DNA of 64,000 nt, taken from Glebionis coronaria (taxonomy: Eukaryota > Streptophyta > Magnoliopsida > Asterales > Asteraceae). The position numbers and the translations under genes are program-made. The stretch is taken from assembly GCA_025667525.1 (NCBI GenBank), contig CM046877.1:293814364-293878363 (forward strand). Direction: 5' to 3'. Of the stretch, positions 53,205-63,888 are shown piece by piece (within the stretch, counting starts at the first letter, position 1; every line of letters starts with the position of its first letter). The notes below the pieces were generated by a model, which worked only from the letters and a program-made list of their open reading frames with translations, had not been told where the DNA came from and did no database searches.

Positions 53205-54670
53205 ATGGATCCGTCTTCCGGACGGTGTGGGCGACCATGGCATGGTTTTCAAACATGTCAATGGTGTACTTGTGAGCGGTGTGGTTTTGATATCGACGAT
53301 ACACAATTTGGATTTTGTCCATTTTGCAATTCAACAAATTCATACTTCAACTCTTACAATACTTTCCCACCCTCTCCCGTCTATGACAATCCCTATCCTC
53401 AAGATGCACCGGGTTTTTCAACATACCCGTGGTGCTATATTTGTGGGGGCCCTCACGAAGCTTCTTCTTGTGATCCATCGAAGGTCTTTGAGAAAGTTCC
53501 GTGCTATCATCCCAGTGTTTATAATTTTGAGCCCCCACGTCACACCGTCAATCATCAACCCTTTGGTGCATTTCCTCCTGAGCAAATTGCCACACTTTTT
53601 GACAACTTTCAAAAAGTTCAAGAAGCTTTCAACAAGATCAAGGAGAAATGTCAAGCGGATCAGCAACAAGAGCAGGTATCTAAACTTAATGCTTATACTC
53701 ATCCTCTTGTGCCTCCATATTATTATGACAGTGATGACGATGAGAGTCCTATTTCTTGGACCGATGAGAATGCTATTCCTTCTCCTGACTTGCCGGAGCC
53801 TAAGGATTCAACCATCCTAAGGGATGAGGATATTAGTACAATTCCTGCAAAGGAATCCGACGAATTCAATACGTCTAGTGCTGATAACCTTGTCCCAATT
53901 CCAAGTGAATCTGAGTTGACATCCGACAGTGACGATGAGTATGATGCACTTTATTCTGATGATGTTCCTTCCACTAACACTTTGGAAAAGGATTCTTTGA
54001 CTTTCTCTAATCCTCTTTTTGATCAAGATGATGATTTACTTCTAGTGATGACGAGTCACTATCCGATGAAGACGTTCCGAAGGAAACTTTCAAGATTTAT
54101 TCGAACCCTTTATTTGATTTTGATGACGCTTACATATCTAGTGAGGTGAATCCTCTCTTTGACGAAAGGATTGAGGACATTGCTAGCTCTGATTCTCCTA
54201 CTATTGATGAGCATGATTTGTTAGCCATACCCCCTTCTATGGCAGAGGTGGAGAGTTCTGACTCTACTGGAAAGGTATCGCAGGTGGAAGGTAATTCTTC
54301 TCTTACTTCTTCTACTATATTGCCCTCTCATCCTACTGAATGCACGCCCAATCGGCTGATGTATCAATTTCCCTCTCCGGGAAATGAGGATGAGTGTTTT
54401 GGCCCGGGAGGTGACAATGACCATTTTATGATTGATAACCTTACGGCTTTGCCAATTGGTCCTCGTCCATTGTCTTTGGAGGATGACAATGTGATTCCTT
54501 TACCCGCCCCACCTCCCGTGGATCAGGATTTCACATACTTCTCGTATGTTGAAAGGACATTCCTACCATTCAAGACCTATCCTCCGGCCTCTCCTTTGTT
54601 ATATTCCTCCGGGAATGAGGACACAGTCTTTGATCCCGATATTACATTTGAGGCCTCCCCATGGACCATT
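53205..54670 (+). pseudogene. Element 3 zinc-finger/acidic ORF, one frameshift
   Basis: A frame opens at 53205 (MDPSSGRCGRPWHGF) about 220 bp after the PBS. Near the N-terminus are paired CX2C motifs (CQWC, CERC, CPFC). About 45 residues later is a zinc knuckle CYICGGPHEASSC like that of Athila gag. The rest is strongly acidic and Ser/Pro-rich. The frame changes near 54030 and continues in another frame to a TAA at about 54671, ending with an EDTVFDPDI-type tail. There is no gag core, protease or polymerase. Similar acidic tails occur in non-autonomous elements of Asteraceae, as far as I recall. Function unknown; an RNA-binding role is suggested only by the knuckle. Confidence 0.65.
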
Positions 54671-55036
54671 TAATTCGGGGATGAGTCAGGCTCGTGACTC
54701 GGATAACAAAAACAAGCGCTTTTTGGGAGGCAACCCAATTATCTATCTATCTTTTTCTTTGTTTTTACCTTAAGTGTAGGGGGAAGATCCGTTGGTTTGC
54801 TATTTCCTCTCCTCTCTTAATCAGGGATTCGAGCTTCAATGATCCACTCTTGATGATTCTTGACGACCCGTGATTCCGTGTTCACTTCTTCCCGGTTCTA
54901 TCCTAAACTCTTTTAGATTCACTATTTTATATTTTCTCAATATTAAAATAGGAATCTCTTTAGTTGTCTTGTCCTTAGCGAGATTTAAACAAAGTGCACA
55001 ATGTCCTAAGTGTAGGGGAGTTTACTCCCACATGCT

Positions 55037-55058
55037 TAAACATTGAGGACAATGTTTA
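55037..55058 (+). other. Conserved hairpin of the Athila-like family, copy 3
   Basis: A 9-bp stem TAAACATTG with AGGA loop, 4 bases before the purine tract at 55063. Confidence 0.75.
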
Positions 55059-56689
55059 TGTTAAGTGTAGGGGGGACTTCTATCGAAGTTAAGTGGCCTT
55101 TTCCTTGTATTTGTCCTCATTTTAACCGGAAAATCAGTTTTTCGACATTTTTCAAAATTTTTGATCTATTTTGGCCTATTAGTTTTTACCTTTGTATAGT
55201 TATTTTCTTTCCTTATTAGAATAAATGCTTAATAAAGTGGTTTTAATTTTCAAACGTTGTGAATCTTTTGACTCAACCTGAGTTTACTTATCTAAGTTAC
55301 TCTAGCTAGTATCCTTAACGTGTTTAAGTCAAGTTTTGCTAGGCTTTTATATAGGGAGCTATAAAACGTGAAAGTCTTAACTCTCACGGGTTAAGAACAA
55401 GAACTTTTCGCAAGTTCCTATAATTGATCCTAGAGAGTCGTTTATCAAGGGAACTTTAAAACGCGATTTCTAAACTTGAAAAAGTCTAAGAATTTGCAAG
55501 ATCCTATAGGCGACTCGAAAACCCAAAACTTTGACTTAATAGGCTAAGCATCCACGAGTCTCATTCCTTGAGATTTTAAACTGTGGAGAACGAGAGATGA
55601 TAGAGTCAATTATAAGTTTGGTATTCTTTCGTGAATTTATGTGAGTTAATTATAAGCCTATTCTCCCATCGCTTGTTAATAAATTTATCTGCAATAAATA
55701 AGGTTGTACGATTTGAAAAGTTACTTAGCTTCTAGCCCAAGATCGTCTAAAAGTTGCTCGGTATGGATTAGAGTTCATAGCCAAGGCATAACTTATTGAA
55801 GCGGGATGCGAAGATTGGCGAGTCCGAAAAGGCCCTAACAAGGCATGAGGGATATATTTTGTTGCTAAAGATCCAAAGTGATGTGAAGAATCATTTATCG
55901 AAAATCAATATGAAAGATCGAGACACACGACGTAAAGAAAAAACTCCCCAAAAGTCATGGAGAAGTGTATCCGAAAAGACCCTAACAAGGTATGAGGATA
56001 AATAGATCCAAGTCATAAAAGGAGGCGGATCGTTGTATATCAAAATCCAAAATAAAGATTGGAGAAAAATGAAGAAGTCGTGGTCCAAGTATGAATCTCT
56101 CAAAACTTCAAGTGAAGAAATTCCATTATGAAGAGAAGACCATAATTTCATGAACGTCTCTCAAGGTTTGAAGTATGAAGTCGCTGCCAAATATCGGTCC
56201 GAGAAAGGTCTCAAATCGCGAAGCAAGTTATGCCAAGATATGAACTTTATGAGGTCCCGAGAAGCAGTTTTAAAAGATCTTGTCCTTTAGCTAACTATTG
56301 ATTAAATCGTTCACTTTATTTTCGGACTAAATAACTATCGAAATAAGTCAACAATGCATCCTCGTGATCATTCAAGACAAAAATAAAATATAAGAGATAC
56401 ACCTAGGAATAAGGGAGTCTAAGTGAATAATTGGCCCACATGAGTTCGTGTTAGTTTGCTAACTTATAATAACAATGATCTCGTTTTTAAGCTTGGTTTG
56501 GAGAAAGTGAAAACTTGAGGATGATGATTATTCATAACATTTCCAAAACCCAAGGTATGCTTTTGGTTTCTTTACTTTGAATATTTATAGTTTTCTATCT
56601 CTTTAATAAAGGCCACTATGGATTGATTATGATGAAAAGTGTAAACATGCTTTGTGACTAATGCATTGCATGAGGACATTGCAATGGTC

Positions 56690-56700
56690 AAGTGTAGGGG
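56690..56700 (+). other. Polypurine tract of element 3
   Basis: AAGTGTAGGGG, followed by ATT and the LTR start at 56704. Confidence 0.7.
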
Positions 56701-56703
56701 ATT

Positions 56704-58473
56704 TGATAGGTGTGAAAACACCCATCTTTTCTACCACTTAATTACAATAATAACCGAGCCAAAACGTGTATTTTATGTCTTTTATGTCGGAATTATGCGT
56801 GGTTTGTGTTTTTGTTGTGATTTAGGACGAAATTGTGAAAAGTGGAGAAAACACGGCATTTACGGGCTTTTATTGAAGAAAAAGATGAAAGATGAAGTCA
56901 AGAAGTCGAGAGTGCAAAAAGAACGGAAGTCCAAGACCATTTCTGGAGATTTATCGAAGAAAAAGTCAAAATACGGAAGTTTACCAAAAGCCGAAGAACT
57001 CGAGTCTTATTTATTTACTGAATTAAAAGACGAGTTTAAAGAAATCCCGAGCCAAAAGTCCTTAAAGTCCAAGATTAACAAAAGACTAAGAAGGAAGGAA
57101 TCAATGGTGCAATTAACAAGAAAGGAAGGAGAGGAGGAAGCTTCCTCTAACCACTCTCCTAATCTCCTATAAATAGACCATTAGTATCTCATTTTCATTT
57201 TTGTTGGCTAACTTGACAAATTAGTTCTTCCACATTTATTTCATGCACCTTTAATTACTTGTCATTTTTAATACATGTTTTGCACTTTAATTATCCTTTT
57301 AATTCCACGTAAGTTTTTAATTTGCGTTCTTTAAATTCGTGTCTTTAATCTTTCTTCATCATTTGATCAAGCTTATTTTTACCAATCTCATTCTACTCTT
57401 CTTCTTTTTTCGATTCGGTTACAATTTCGGATTAAGCAAACTTTTTCTTAATCCATTTGCTTATTTGATTAAAAGTCTTGTCTTTTCTTTTTACTTTTAA
57501 GTCTTCATACGAAATAGCCATAAGTTTGACAATCTTATGTGCTTATTTGGTATTTGGCTTAATTGATTTCATAGTTTTCTTAAAAGTTTTACTTATCAAG
57601 TTATTTTCATTAAGTTTCGTCTTTTGAATTTTGAAAGATTCTAACTTTTTAGCTTTTTGTATCGCCTTGTTTTCATTTCATTCAAGTTCTTTGTTACTGC
57701 TTATTAGAATTAGCTTATTTGGATTTGAGCTTATTACGAGTTTGTATCCATCGGAAAGTAAGGGTTTCTACACATTGCGACGGGTGCATGCTCCACATTC
57801 CGATCGTGACAGGTTTGGATTAAGGTTTGCATTCCGATCCGGGATTGCGATAGAGTGAATTACCCCCTTATTCCGATCAAGATTCCGATCGCACATTGCG
57901 ATCGGGATTGCGACGGCTCTTAAGGCTTCACTAAAACGAAGTGCTGCCCAATTTTCCTAAGCAACATTCCGATCTGAACTGCATTGCGATCTGAAACTTT
58001 CCGATTTGAACCATATTCCGATCTGGGGTTGTTTGGTTATTCCGATAGGTTGCACCCTTTATTCCGATAGAACATTCCGATCTGGACTCCAATGGTATGG
58101 TGACAGCACTCCGATAGAGGATTCCGATGGCTATGGGTTTTGGATTTTAATTTTGCTTTGTTTAATTTTCAAGTTACATTTTAATATTTGTCATATTTTA
58201 ATTTCCGTCACGCTTTAAATTTTCCGTCATTTAGTTATTTCTTTTCAAAGTTTTAAATATCGCACCACTTTCTTTTAATTAGATTTAGATTTATTTTAAC
58301 TCCCTTTTATTATAACGCCTTTTACTTTTAAGTCTTTGCACATTTTCATATACTACAACGACAACACTTTTGTTTCACCAAAGAACAATAGAGTCACATA
58401 GTTAACCAAGATCAATTCGATTAGACCAACCACTAGAACGATAATTTTCTTACTAGGTAAAAGCCTTGTATCA
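56704..58473 (+). repeat. Element 3, 3' LTR
   Basis: Same ends as the 5' LTR. TATA box at 57168-57176. The ATTCCGATC array is at about 57770-58130. A lysine-rich open frame spans 56654-57172 but is interrupted in the sister LTR. Confidence 0.9.
57168..57176 (+). promoter_or_regulatory. TATA box, element 3 3' LTR
   Basis: TATAAATAG, the same as in the 5' LTR. Confidence 0.5.
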
Positions 58474-58485
58474 AATGTTTTTTTT
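58474..58485. other. Junction filler between elements 3 and 4
   Basis: AATG followed by a T run. AATG are also the bases that follow the 5' LTR at the PBS (AATGGCGCC), so four bases of PBS may have been kept at the joint. Confidence 0.5.
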
Positions 58486-60198
58486 TGATACAATGATTTT
58501 GCTATGGGGTTCTAGATTCGTCTCGGTATCTCCTCGAATTGATCACGGCTCTAAGTGGAATGATTTGTTCTTGGTTAATAAAAAAGGGTGTTGGTTTGTT
58601 TATCTATTTTAAACTAATGACAAATAAGTAGGTGTCGAAGAGTAAAAATTAAAGCTTTGAAAGATTAAACTAGATTGACAAGTTAAAAGTAAATGCTTGA
58701 AAACGTAAAGAAAAGATTAGACAAATACTTTGAAAACTTAATTGAACTAATACTTAAAAACTTGTTCTATCGGAATATTGAAAATAATTCCTATCGGAAT
58801 GCATCAAAGAAATAAGCATCGGAATATAACTACAACAACCATCGGAATGTCAAAGTGGAGTCCATCGGAATGTTCATGTTTGTTACCATCGGAATAATTA
58901 AGATCAAGCTGTCGGAATGATGTCTAAATCGGAAAGTCAGATCGGAATAGCTAAGAACCCTTTGTCGCAATGTCAGATCGGAATAAGGTAAATAAAAATT
59001 GGCCAGAGTTTCGACTTAAAAAGGACCTTAATCCCGTCGGAATGTGCTATCGCAATAAGCGATCGCAATCCCAGGTCGGAATAAGGGGGAATGACAACCG
59101 ATCGCAAAGTAAAACCACAAAGGGTTATTGCGATCAAACCAGTGACCCCGTCGGAATGTGTACAAACCCTACTATTGCGATGGGAGCAATTTTGTTCCGA
59201 AATTAGTGGTAACTTAAAAACTCAATAAGCAAAATCAATAGGCTAACTAATCCAAAACTTAAACGACTCAAAAAGCTTAAATTTGATAACTTCTGAAAAC
59301 GTTAAATCATAAACTTTATAAATGGAACTTTTGAAGGACTAAAATATTGATGAAATCCGAAAACCAATAAGATAAAACAAGCAATAAGCCAATAAGCATA
59401 GAAGGCCTATACTTATACGTGTGAAAGCTTAAAAAGAAAAGAAGAAAGATTAAACTTTAATCACGAACTCATCCACAAATCCAAGCCTTATGAAATTAAA
59501 CAATCGGATCAAGGATTTAGGTAAACTAAGAAAAGTAGAAGAAGATTAAAGAACTTAAAAGCTTAACTTGAATAAGATTTATGAAATCCAAAGTACAAAG
59601 ATCAAAGAAAGCTTAAATTTGAAAGATGAAAACAAAGAAAAAGTTTAGTGAGAGAAAGTTTGGAACTTTCTCTCTCTAAAACTAGAAAAATGAAAAACTA
59701 ACTAAGTGCCCAAATTTGTGAAGTAAAGTCCTATTTATAGGCATGTCTTGTGGGCTTTGTGAATGGGCTTGGTTTTGGGCTTCTTTTCTTCTTTCTTCTT
59801 TAGTCTTTACGTTTCTTCTAAATAAACGTTTCCGACCCAGATTTGAGAAGTGTCGGTGAATAATTCCAACTCATCTTATAATCTTTTGTTTAATAGACTC
59901 GAGTTCTTCGACATATATGAATCTTCCATCTTTGGCTCTATTCTTCGATAAATCTTTAAATAGGCACAATGACTTCAAATCTTTTGCATCTCTTGGACAA
60001 TAGACTTCGTCTTGAGTCTTTTTCTTCGATAAAACCCGTGCAATCCCATGTTTTCTTCAATATACATCCGGTTGACTCTGAAAACACAATAAACACAAAA
60101 ACCACGCATAATTCCAAACAAATGATATTAAATACGTGTTTTGGTCTTGTTTTAGCCAGAAATAAGTGGTAAAAGGATGGGTGTTTTCACACCTATCA
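58486..60198 (-). repeat. Element 4 LTR
   Basis: Shares its ends with element 2 and element 3 LTRs but has its own array, ATCGGAATG / ATCGCAAT, at about 58760-59200. TATA box CTATAAATAG on the minus strand at 59731-59740. Confidence 0.85.
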
Positions 60199-60379
60199 AA
60201 TCCCCTACACTTAACCATTGCATGCCCTCATGCAATGCTTAGCGATAAAGTAAGTTTACACTTTTCTCATAATCAATCAACCTTGGCCTTATTAAAATAC
60301 TACTAAACAAAAATTAAAGTACTAAGAGAAATTAAAACTTTAAAGTAAACAAAAGGATATAAAATAGCTATGTGGTTCT

Positions 60380-60392
60380 AAAATACTACTAA
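60380..60392. other. Apparent templated filler at the right nested junction
   Basis: AAAATACTACTAA repeats 13 bases found 86 bp upstream (60294-60306), directly before element 5 LTR sequence resumes. Confidence 0.5.
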
Positions 60393-60580
60393 TCATTTTT
60401 CTTTTTCCATTTTCTCATCAATATTAATCTCAAAGTTAATCAAATTAAACACACACATCAAGCCTCCTTGAGAGCGAACTCACACAAGGGTAATAAGCAC
60501 TTGGTTTTCCTAAACCATTTGTTTAATACTTACCCTATTTACGCTCTTTTTCCTAAAAAACGTAAAAACTACAACTATCA
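60393..60580 (+). repeat. Element 5, 3' LTR, right part
   Basis: Aligns with 39854-40041 of the 5' LTR. Five target bases (39849-39853 in the 5' LTR) are missing between the two halves. Confidence 0.88.
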
Positions 60581-61766
60581 CGATTCCAGGTGATGTTAAC
60601 AACCCCTGAACCCTTATTTGTGTAAATCGTCATTGTTATTCTTGCTAATGGTATGTTATAATGGAGATTATGTTTTTATTTATCGTTACTAGTTAATCGT
60701 TTTTTGAAGTCATTTTTTGATACAAATCTTCAACTGTATTTACTATAGGATGGGTGGTAGGGTTTGTGTTCACAATGAAGGCTGCCAAAAATATACATCC
60801 TACGTGTTTCTAACATTTTTATGTAGTTTCTATCAAATCTTATATTGCAACGAAGAAATTTTGTTGGCAATCATACGTTAGCTACACATGATATTTCAAC
60901 TCAAACAAAACAAGTTTGGTTCGTGCATAAGGTTTAGTGACATCAGATAGCAAAAATTGATCATCATTTTGTTTCATATTCCATGTATGTCTCTACATTC
61001 CCCCGAACTTCATTGATGTTGTGGTTCAAGTGAGTCTATGGGTTATATATATGGTGATTTACATATGAAGTCACTTAGAAAAAGTTTGTTTTCTTTGGAT
61101 ATCGGGTAGATGGAAAATCGTTAAGGATGGGTTTGCAACCCAAGTTCATCCTAACTGGGTTTATTCTCTGAACTCCATGTCTGAAATTGTATCATTCTGT
61201 TGGTTCCTTTAATAAACACTCGATGATCATTATTTTTAACAATAATGGTTGACGGTCTACAAAACATACATATAACTTCAAGTTGTGGAAGTGTAAATCT
61301 AAATGGAAAAGATTAGGACTATATAGTTTGTATATAGATCAAGTCATCCTTAACAATCGATTTCAAAATCATGAATTAGGGTTTAATTAGGAATACATAC
61401 TAGTGGTTATAAAGAAAGTACCTACTGGTAATGTAAGTACCGATAGGCAAAACGGGGTACCGCCAAGCTTCCTAAGTAACGCTAAGTTGCGGTTGGCCAA
61501 TGTACCGTTGAGGGATATTTTATAAAATTAGGAGGTTTCTTCACGTACATGTATTCAAACCTATATAAACCCAACCTAATCGTACAAATCACTCACCTAA
61601 TTGCTTAATTTATTTATCAAACCAGACACAATCCATAAACAAACTAAAGATCTATTCGTTGGGATAAGAACTTATGAGCATTATGGGTAGTTCCTTTTTT
61701 AAACATAGGGATGTGGGAGCATCTTCAAGGTATTTAAAAACTTGATGTGGTATAAGTCATGATGGG
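60581..61766. other. Unassigned DNA right of element 5
   Basis: AT-rich, no supported gene. A GGTACCG-containing stretch (61420-61510) resembles 3940-4010 in style (GCGGTACC, TTAGCG words) but not enough to align. Confidence 0.35.
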
Positions 61767-62880
61767 CTAGGGAATTTGTTGACGGTTGCATATTTCATCA
61801 GCATTGTTGTAAGTTACAAACTTCCCTTCAAACTTTCAAAACATATAATCATTGATTGCATCACCGTCATCATTCTTGAGAGTCAAGATTTACCTTTCTT
61901 TCAAATACTCATCGTCGATTTACCTTCTAATAAAATTAGGGTAAGTTTTTGCAACAACCCGTTCGATCGGCGAATCCCATGATTTTATAAAGAATTATTC
62001 GAGAATATTGATCCAGGGCGATTCCACTTTTTCTTCTTTAAATTTCGCTGGCACGTTTCCATCATCAATAGCCAAAATCAATTTATTGAAATCTTAACTT
62101 TGAGTATCAATGTCCTTAGTTTCAAAAACTCGTTCACTCACATGTGGCTTGTAAGTGTGAACACTTTGCAATATTTCCACGGGTGAGGTCGTTTATGCAT
62201 GCTTGAATTATCTCATGCCTTTTAGCCTTTGGGCTGACTTTTTCAACAGTCGCCTCCTAACAACACCGTCAAACCTCCAAAAACAGGACTTCTTTTTATG
62301 GATTCTTGTACCTCAATATGTCTTTCAACGTTTTGTCTAATGCTTCAAAAGTATATTTTTTGAGTCATTGGTGCTTCATCCCAAATAATTAGGTCAACTT
62401 CTTCCATTAATTCTGCCAAATGTATGTTTTGTTTTATCCTCCATGCACTATTCTCAACTAACTCCAACGGTATTACAAATCTGCTATGCATAGCCCTTCC
62501 CACCGGTAAGAGCAATGATGCCATCCCTAAGAAAAAAAATTAAAAACTCAGTTAGTTATTACTTAAATAGTGCTTCTAATGAGTGTTGCAATGAATATTT
62601 TAGATATGAAAACAATAAACATAGATGTATAAAATGCCATACCTAAAGATGCGACTGCAAGAACCGTTGTGATCTCATTCATCTAATTATATTCTTGTAC
62701 AAAAAATTATTTCCAGTTTCTCTGGGCCCATAAACGGTTTAGTCTATTTTTATTGATACGAAAGTTAAGTGCTTCTCCAATCAAACGATTTTTCAAGCTA
62801 GTCAACAACTTTTGGTTTGGTAGTGAAAGATCTTGGAACTCCGATAGAGATCTACTATTCTATTTAATAGCTCTTGTGTA
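61767..62880 (-). pseudogene. PIF1 / Helitron-type DNA helicase, decayed
   Basis: Minus-strand reading gives fragments in helicase order. First is a LPNQKLLTSLKNRLIGEAL-like upstream region (about 62780-62860). Then comes a damaged Walker A (GPRETGNNF where GPGGTGKT is expected, near 62715-62745), then ASLGMASLLLPVGRAMHSRF, then Walker B text EEVDLIIWDEAPMTQK. Then FGGLTVLLGGD and, near 61770-61870, NADEIC. There are many stops and frameshifts. A 116-bp intron (62527-62642, GT...AG on minus) separates 'SL' from 'GMASLL'. It could derive from a Helitron or a host PIF1 family gene. Confidence 0.8.
62527..62642 (-). other. Intron in the helicase pseudogene
   Basis: The minus strand starts GTATGG and ends TTTTCTTAG. 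Removing it keeps the helicase reading continuous across the joint. Confidence 0.6.
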
Positions 62881-63149
62881 ACAACTCAAATTTTTTTCAG
62901 ACTTGCAATAATAATAAATTATACTACATATTATTCGAATTCATTTTTAGCATTACCAAACTTATTGGATTTGAAAATGAGAGCATATTTGTTGGTCCCT
63001 TGTAATTAGTGTTATACTTAATATTGATAAGTATAAACCTAACTCATGGTAAAGTAATGCAATTAAACATAACAATATAGTAAATAAGACACAAAAGGCT
63101 TTTCAACGTTTAACTCTTATTATTCGAAGAATTATACCATATTACATGC
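62881..63149. other. AT-rich spacer
   Basis: Nothing recognised. Confidence 0.3.
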
Positions 63150-63888
63150 GAAACTACAATAGGGATTGAATAGACATTGTGTGTTTGTGATCTCCTCACT
63201 AACGAACAATATTAATCCTAAAGATTAATATGTTCGACAATTAAGTCAACAGGAGTTTATAACTCAGGTGCTTTCGATTGTGTTTGGAAGAGAGAATCTG
63301 TTTGTGAATGACTAAAGCATTGAATGCATAAACTTTATTGTCTCTTTAACAATGCATCCTATTTATAGACTAGAAGGCTAGGTACGTGACAAAGAATTGC
63401 CATGTGCAATTCTTGTCTTTTACTAGGTACAAGGTACATACTTGTCTTAACCTAAACTAGGTATGAGGACAAAGTTATTTACAAGCTCAGTACCCTTGTC
63501 TAACGTAAAAGGGTAAGTAACCATAAGTGTGTGTATACTACATCTTATCTTCTTCAAAATTATCCCGCCTTTTCTTTAGTCTTTAATATGACATTGTTCC
63601 TTCAGGGATATATTATGTGGCTCAGTGAGTTAGTTTCATCACTCACTGAAACCATCACCTTCTTCGTCATACGTACATCATTCATTGAGTTTCGCCTCAC
63701 TGAATACTCGAGTCTTTCTCTTAGACTCAGGCTGAGCTCTTGAAGGCAACTCACTGAGTGACTGTTTGACTTTATAATGTTAAAGGTTAAACAATATACT
63801 TAGGCGTATTGATATTCAAATCCATCAGAGAGATCACCTTACACATAATTGTCCATCAGTGAGATCAATCTGTACAACTGACCTAACA
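63150..63888 (-). repeat. Ty1/copia-type LTR, minus strand (inner end uncertain)
   Basis: The minus-strand start TGTTAGGTCAG at 63888 is preceded by the purine tract AAGGGGAGAT (plus 63889-63898). A TATA box CTATAAATAGG lies at 63358-63368. The left boundary is approximate, because no PBS was found. Text CACTGA/TCAGTGAG recurs many times in its U3. Confidence 0.6.
63358..63368 (-). promoter_or_regulatory. TATA box of the copia LTR
   Basis: CTATAAATAGG on the minus strand. Confidence 0.5.

Larger units (their letters stand above)
54674..56703 (+). other. Element 3, 3' untranslated internal region
   Basis: From 54799 on it matches 1-1897 of element 1. It has AAGTGTAGGGG tracts at 54772-54782, 55008-55018 and 55063-55073, and the final polypurine tract at 56690-56700. 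No coding frame is supported. Confidence 0.8.
51181..58473 (+). mobile_element. Element 3: non-autonomous Athila-like element with its own ORF
   Basis: LTRs at 51181-52964 and 56704-58473 look nearly identical by eye. PBS, a non-polymerase ORF, a 3' region with purine tracts, and a polypurine tract are all in place. It is inserted in the 3' LTR of element 5. No matching 5-bp target duplication is seen (GTATC on the left, AATGT on the right), because the right side is joined to inverted element 4. Confidence 0.88.
58486..60392 (-). mobile_element. Element 4: inverted related LTR with truncated 3' internal region
   Basis: The LTR is 58486-60198 on the minus strand (TGATAGGTGTGAAAACACCC start, CATTGTATCA end). 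It is followed by about 180 bp of internal 3' region that matches element 2 next to its left LTR, cut off near 60377. Only one LTR is present. It is joined to element 3 on its left and to the interrupted LTR of element 5 on its right. Confidence 0.85.
36365..60580 (+). mobile_element. Element 5: large degenerate Athila-like Ty3/gypsy element, 3' LTR split by nested insertions
   Basis: LTRs at 36365-40041 and 48284-51180 plus 60393-60580. The internal region has PBS, gag, protease, RT, RNase H and integrase in that order, all broken by stops and frameshifts. No env-like frame is seen in the 1.8 kb after integrase. Without the nested DNA it is about 15.0 kb. The outer flanks (CTTAT and CGATT) do not form a target duplication. 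Confidence 0.88.

Noticed and set aside
53062..53820. 252-codon frame overlapping the element 3 ORF
   Set aside because: It is in another frame of the same DNA. The frame from 53205 has the zinc-knuckle and the acidic tail, so this one is a shadow.
36360..60585. Target duplication of element 5
   Set aside because: The flanks CTTAT and CGATT share too few positions to count as a duplication.
61060..61170. B3-domain-like reading near 61.1 kb
   Set aside because: One frame gives a short WKIVKDGF-like peptide, but stops follow at once and no second domain part was found.
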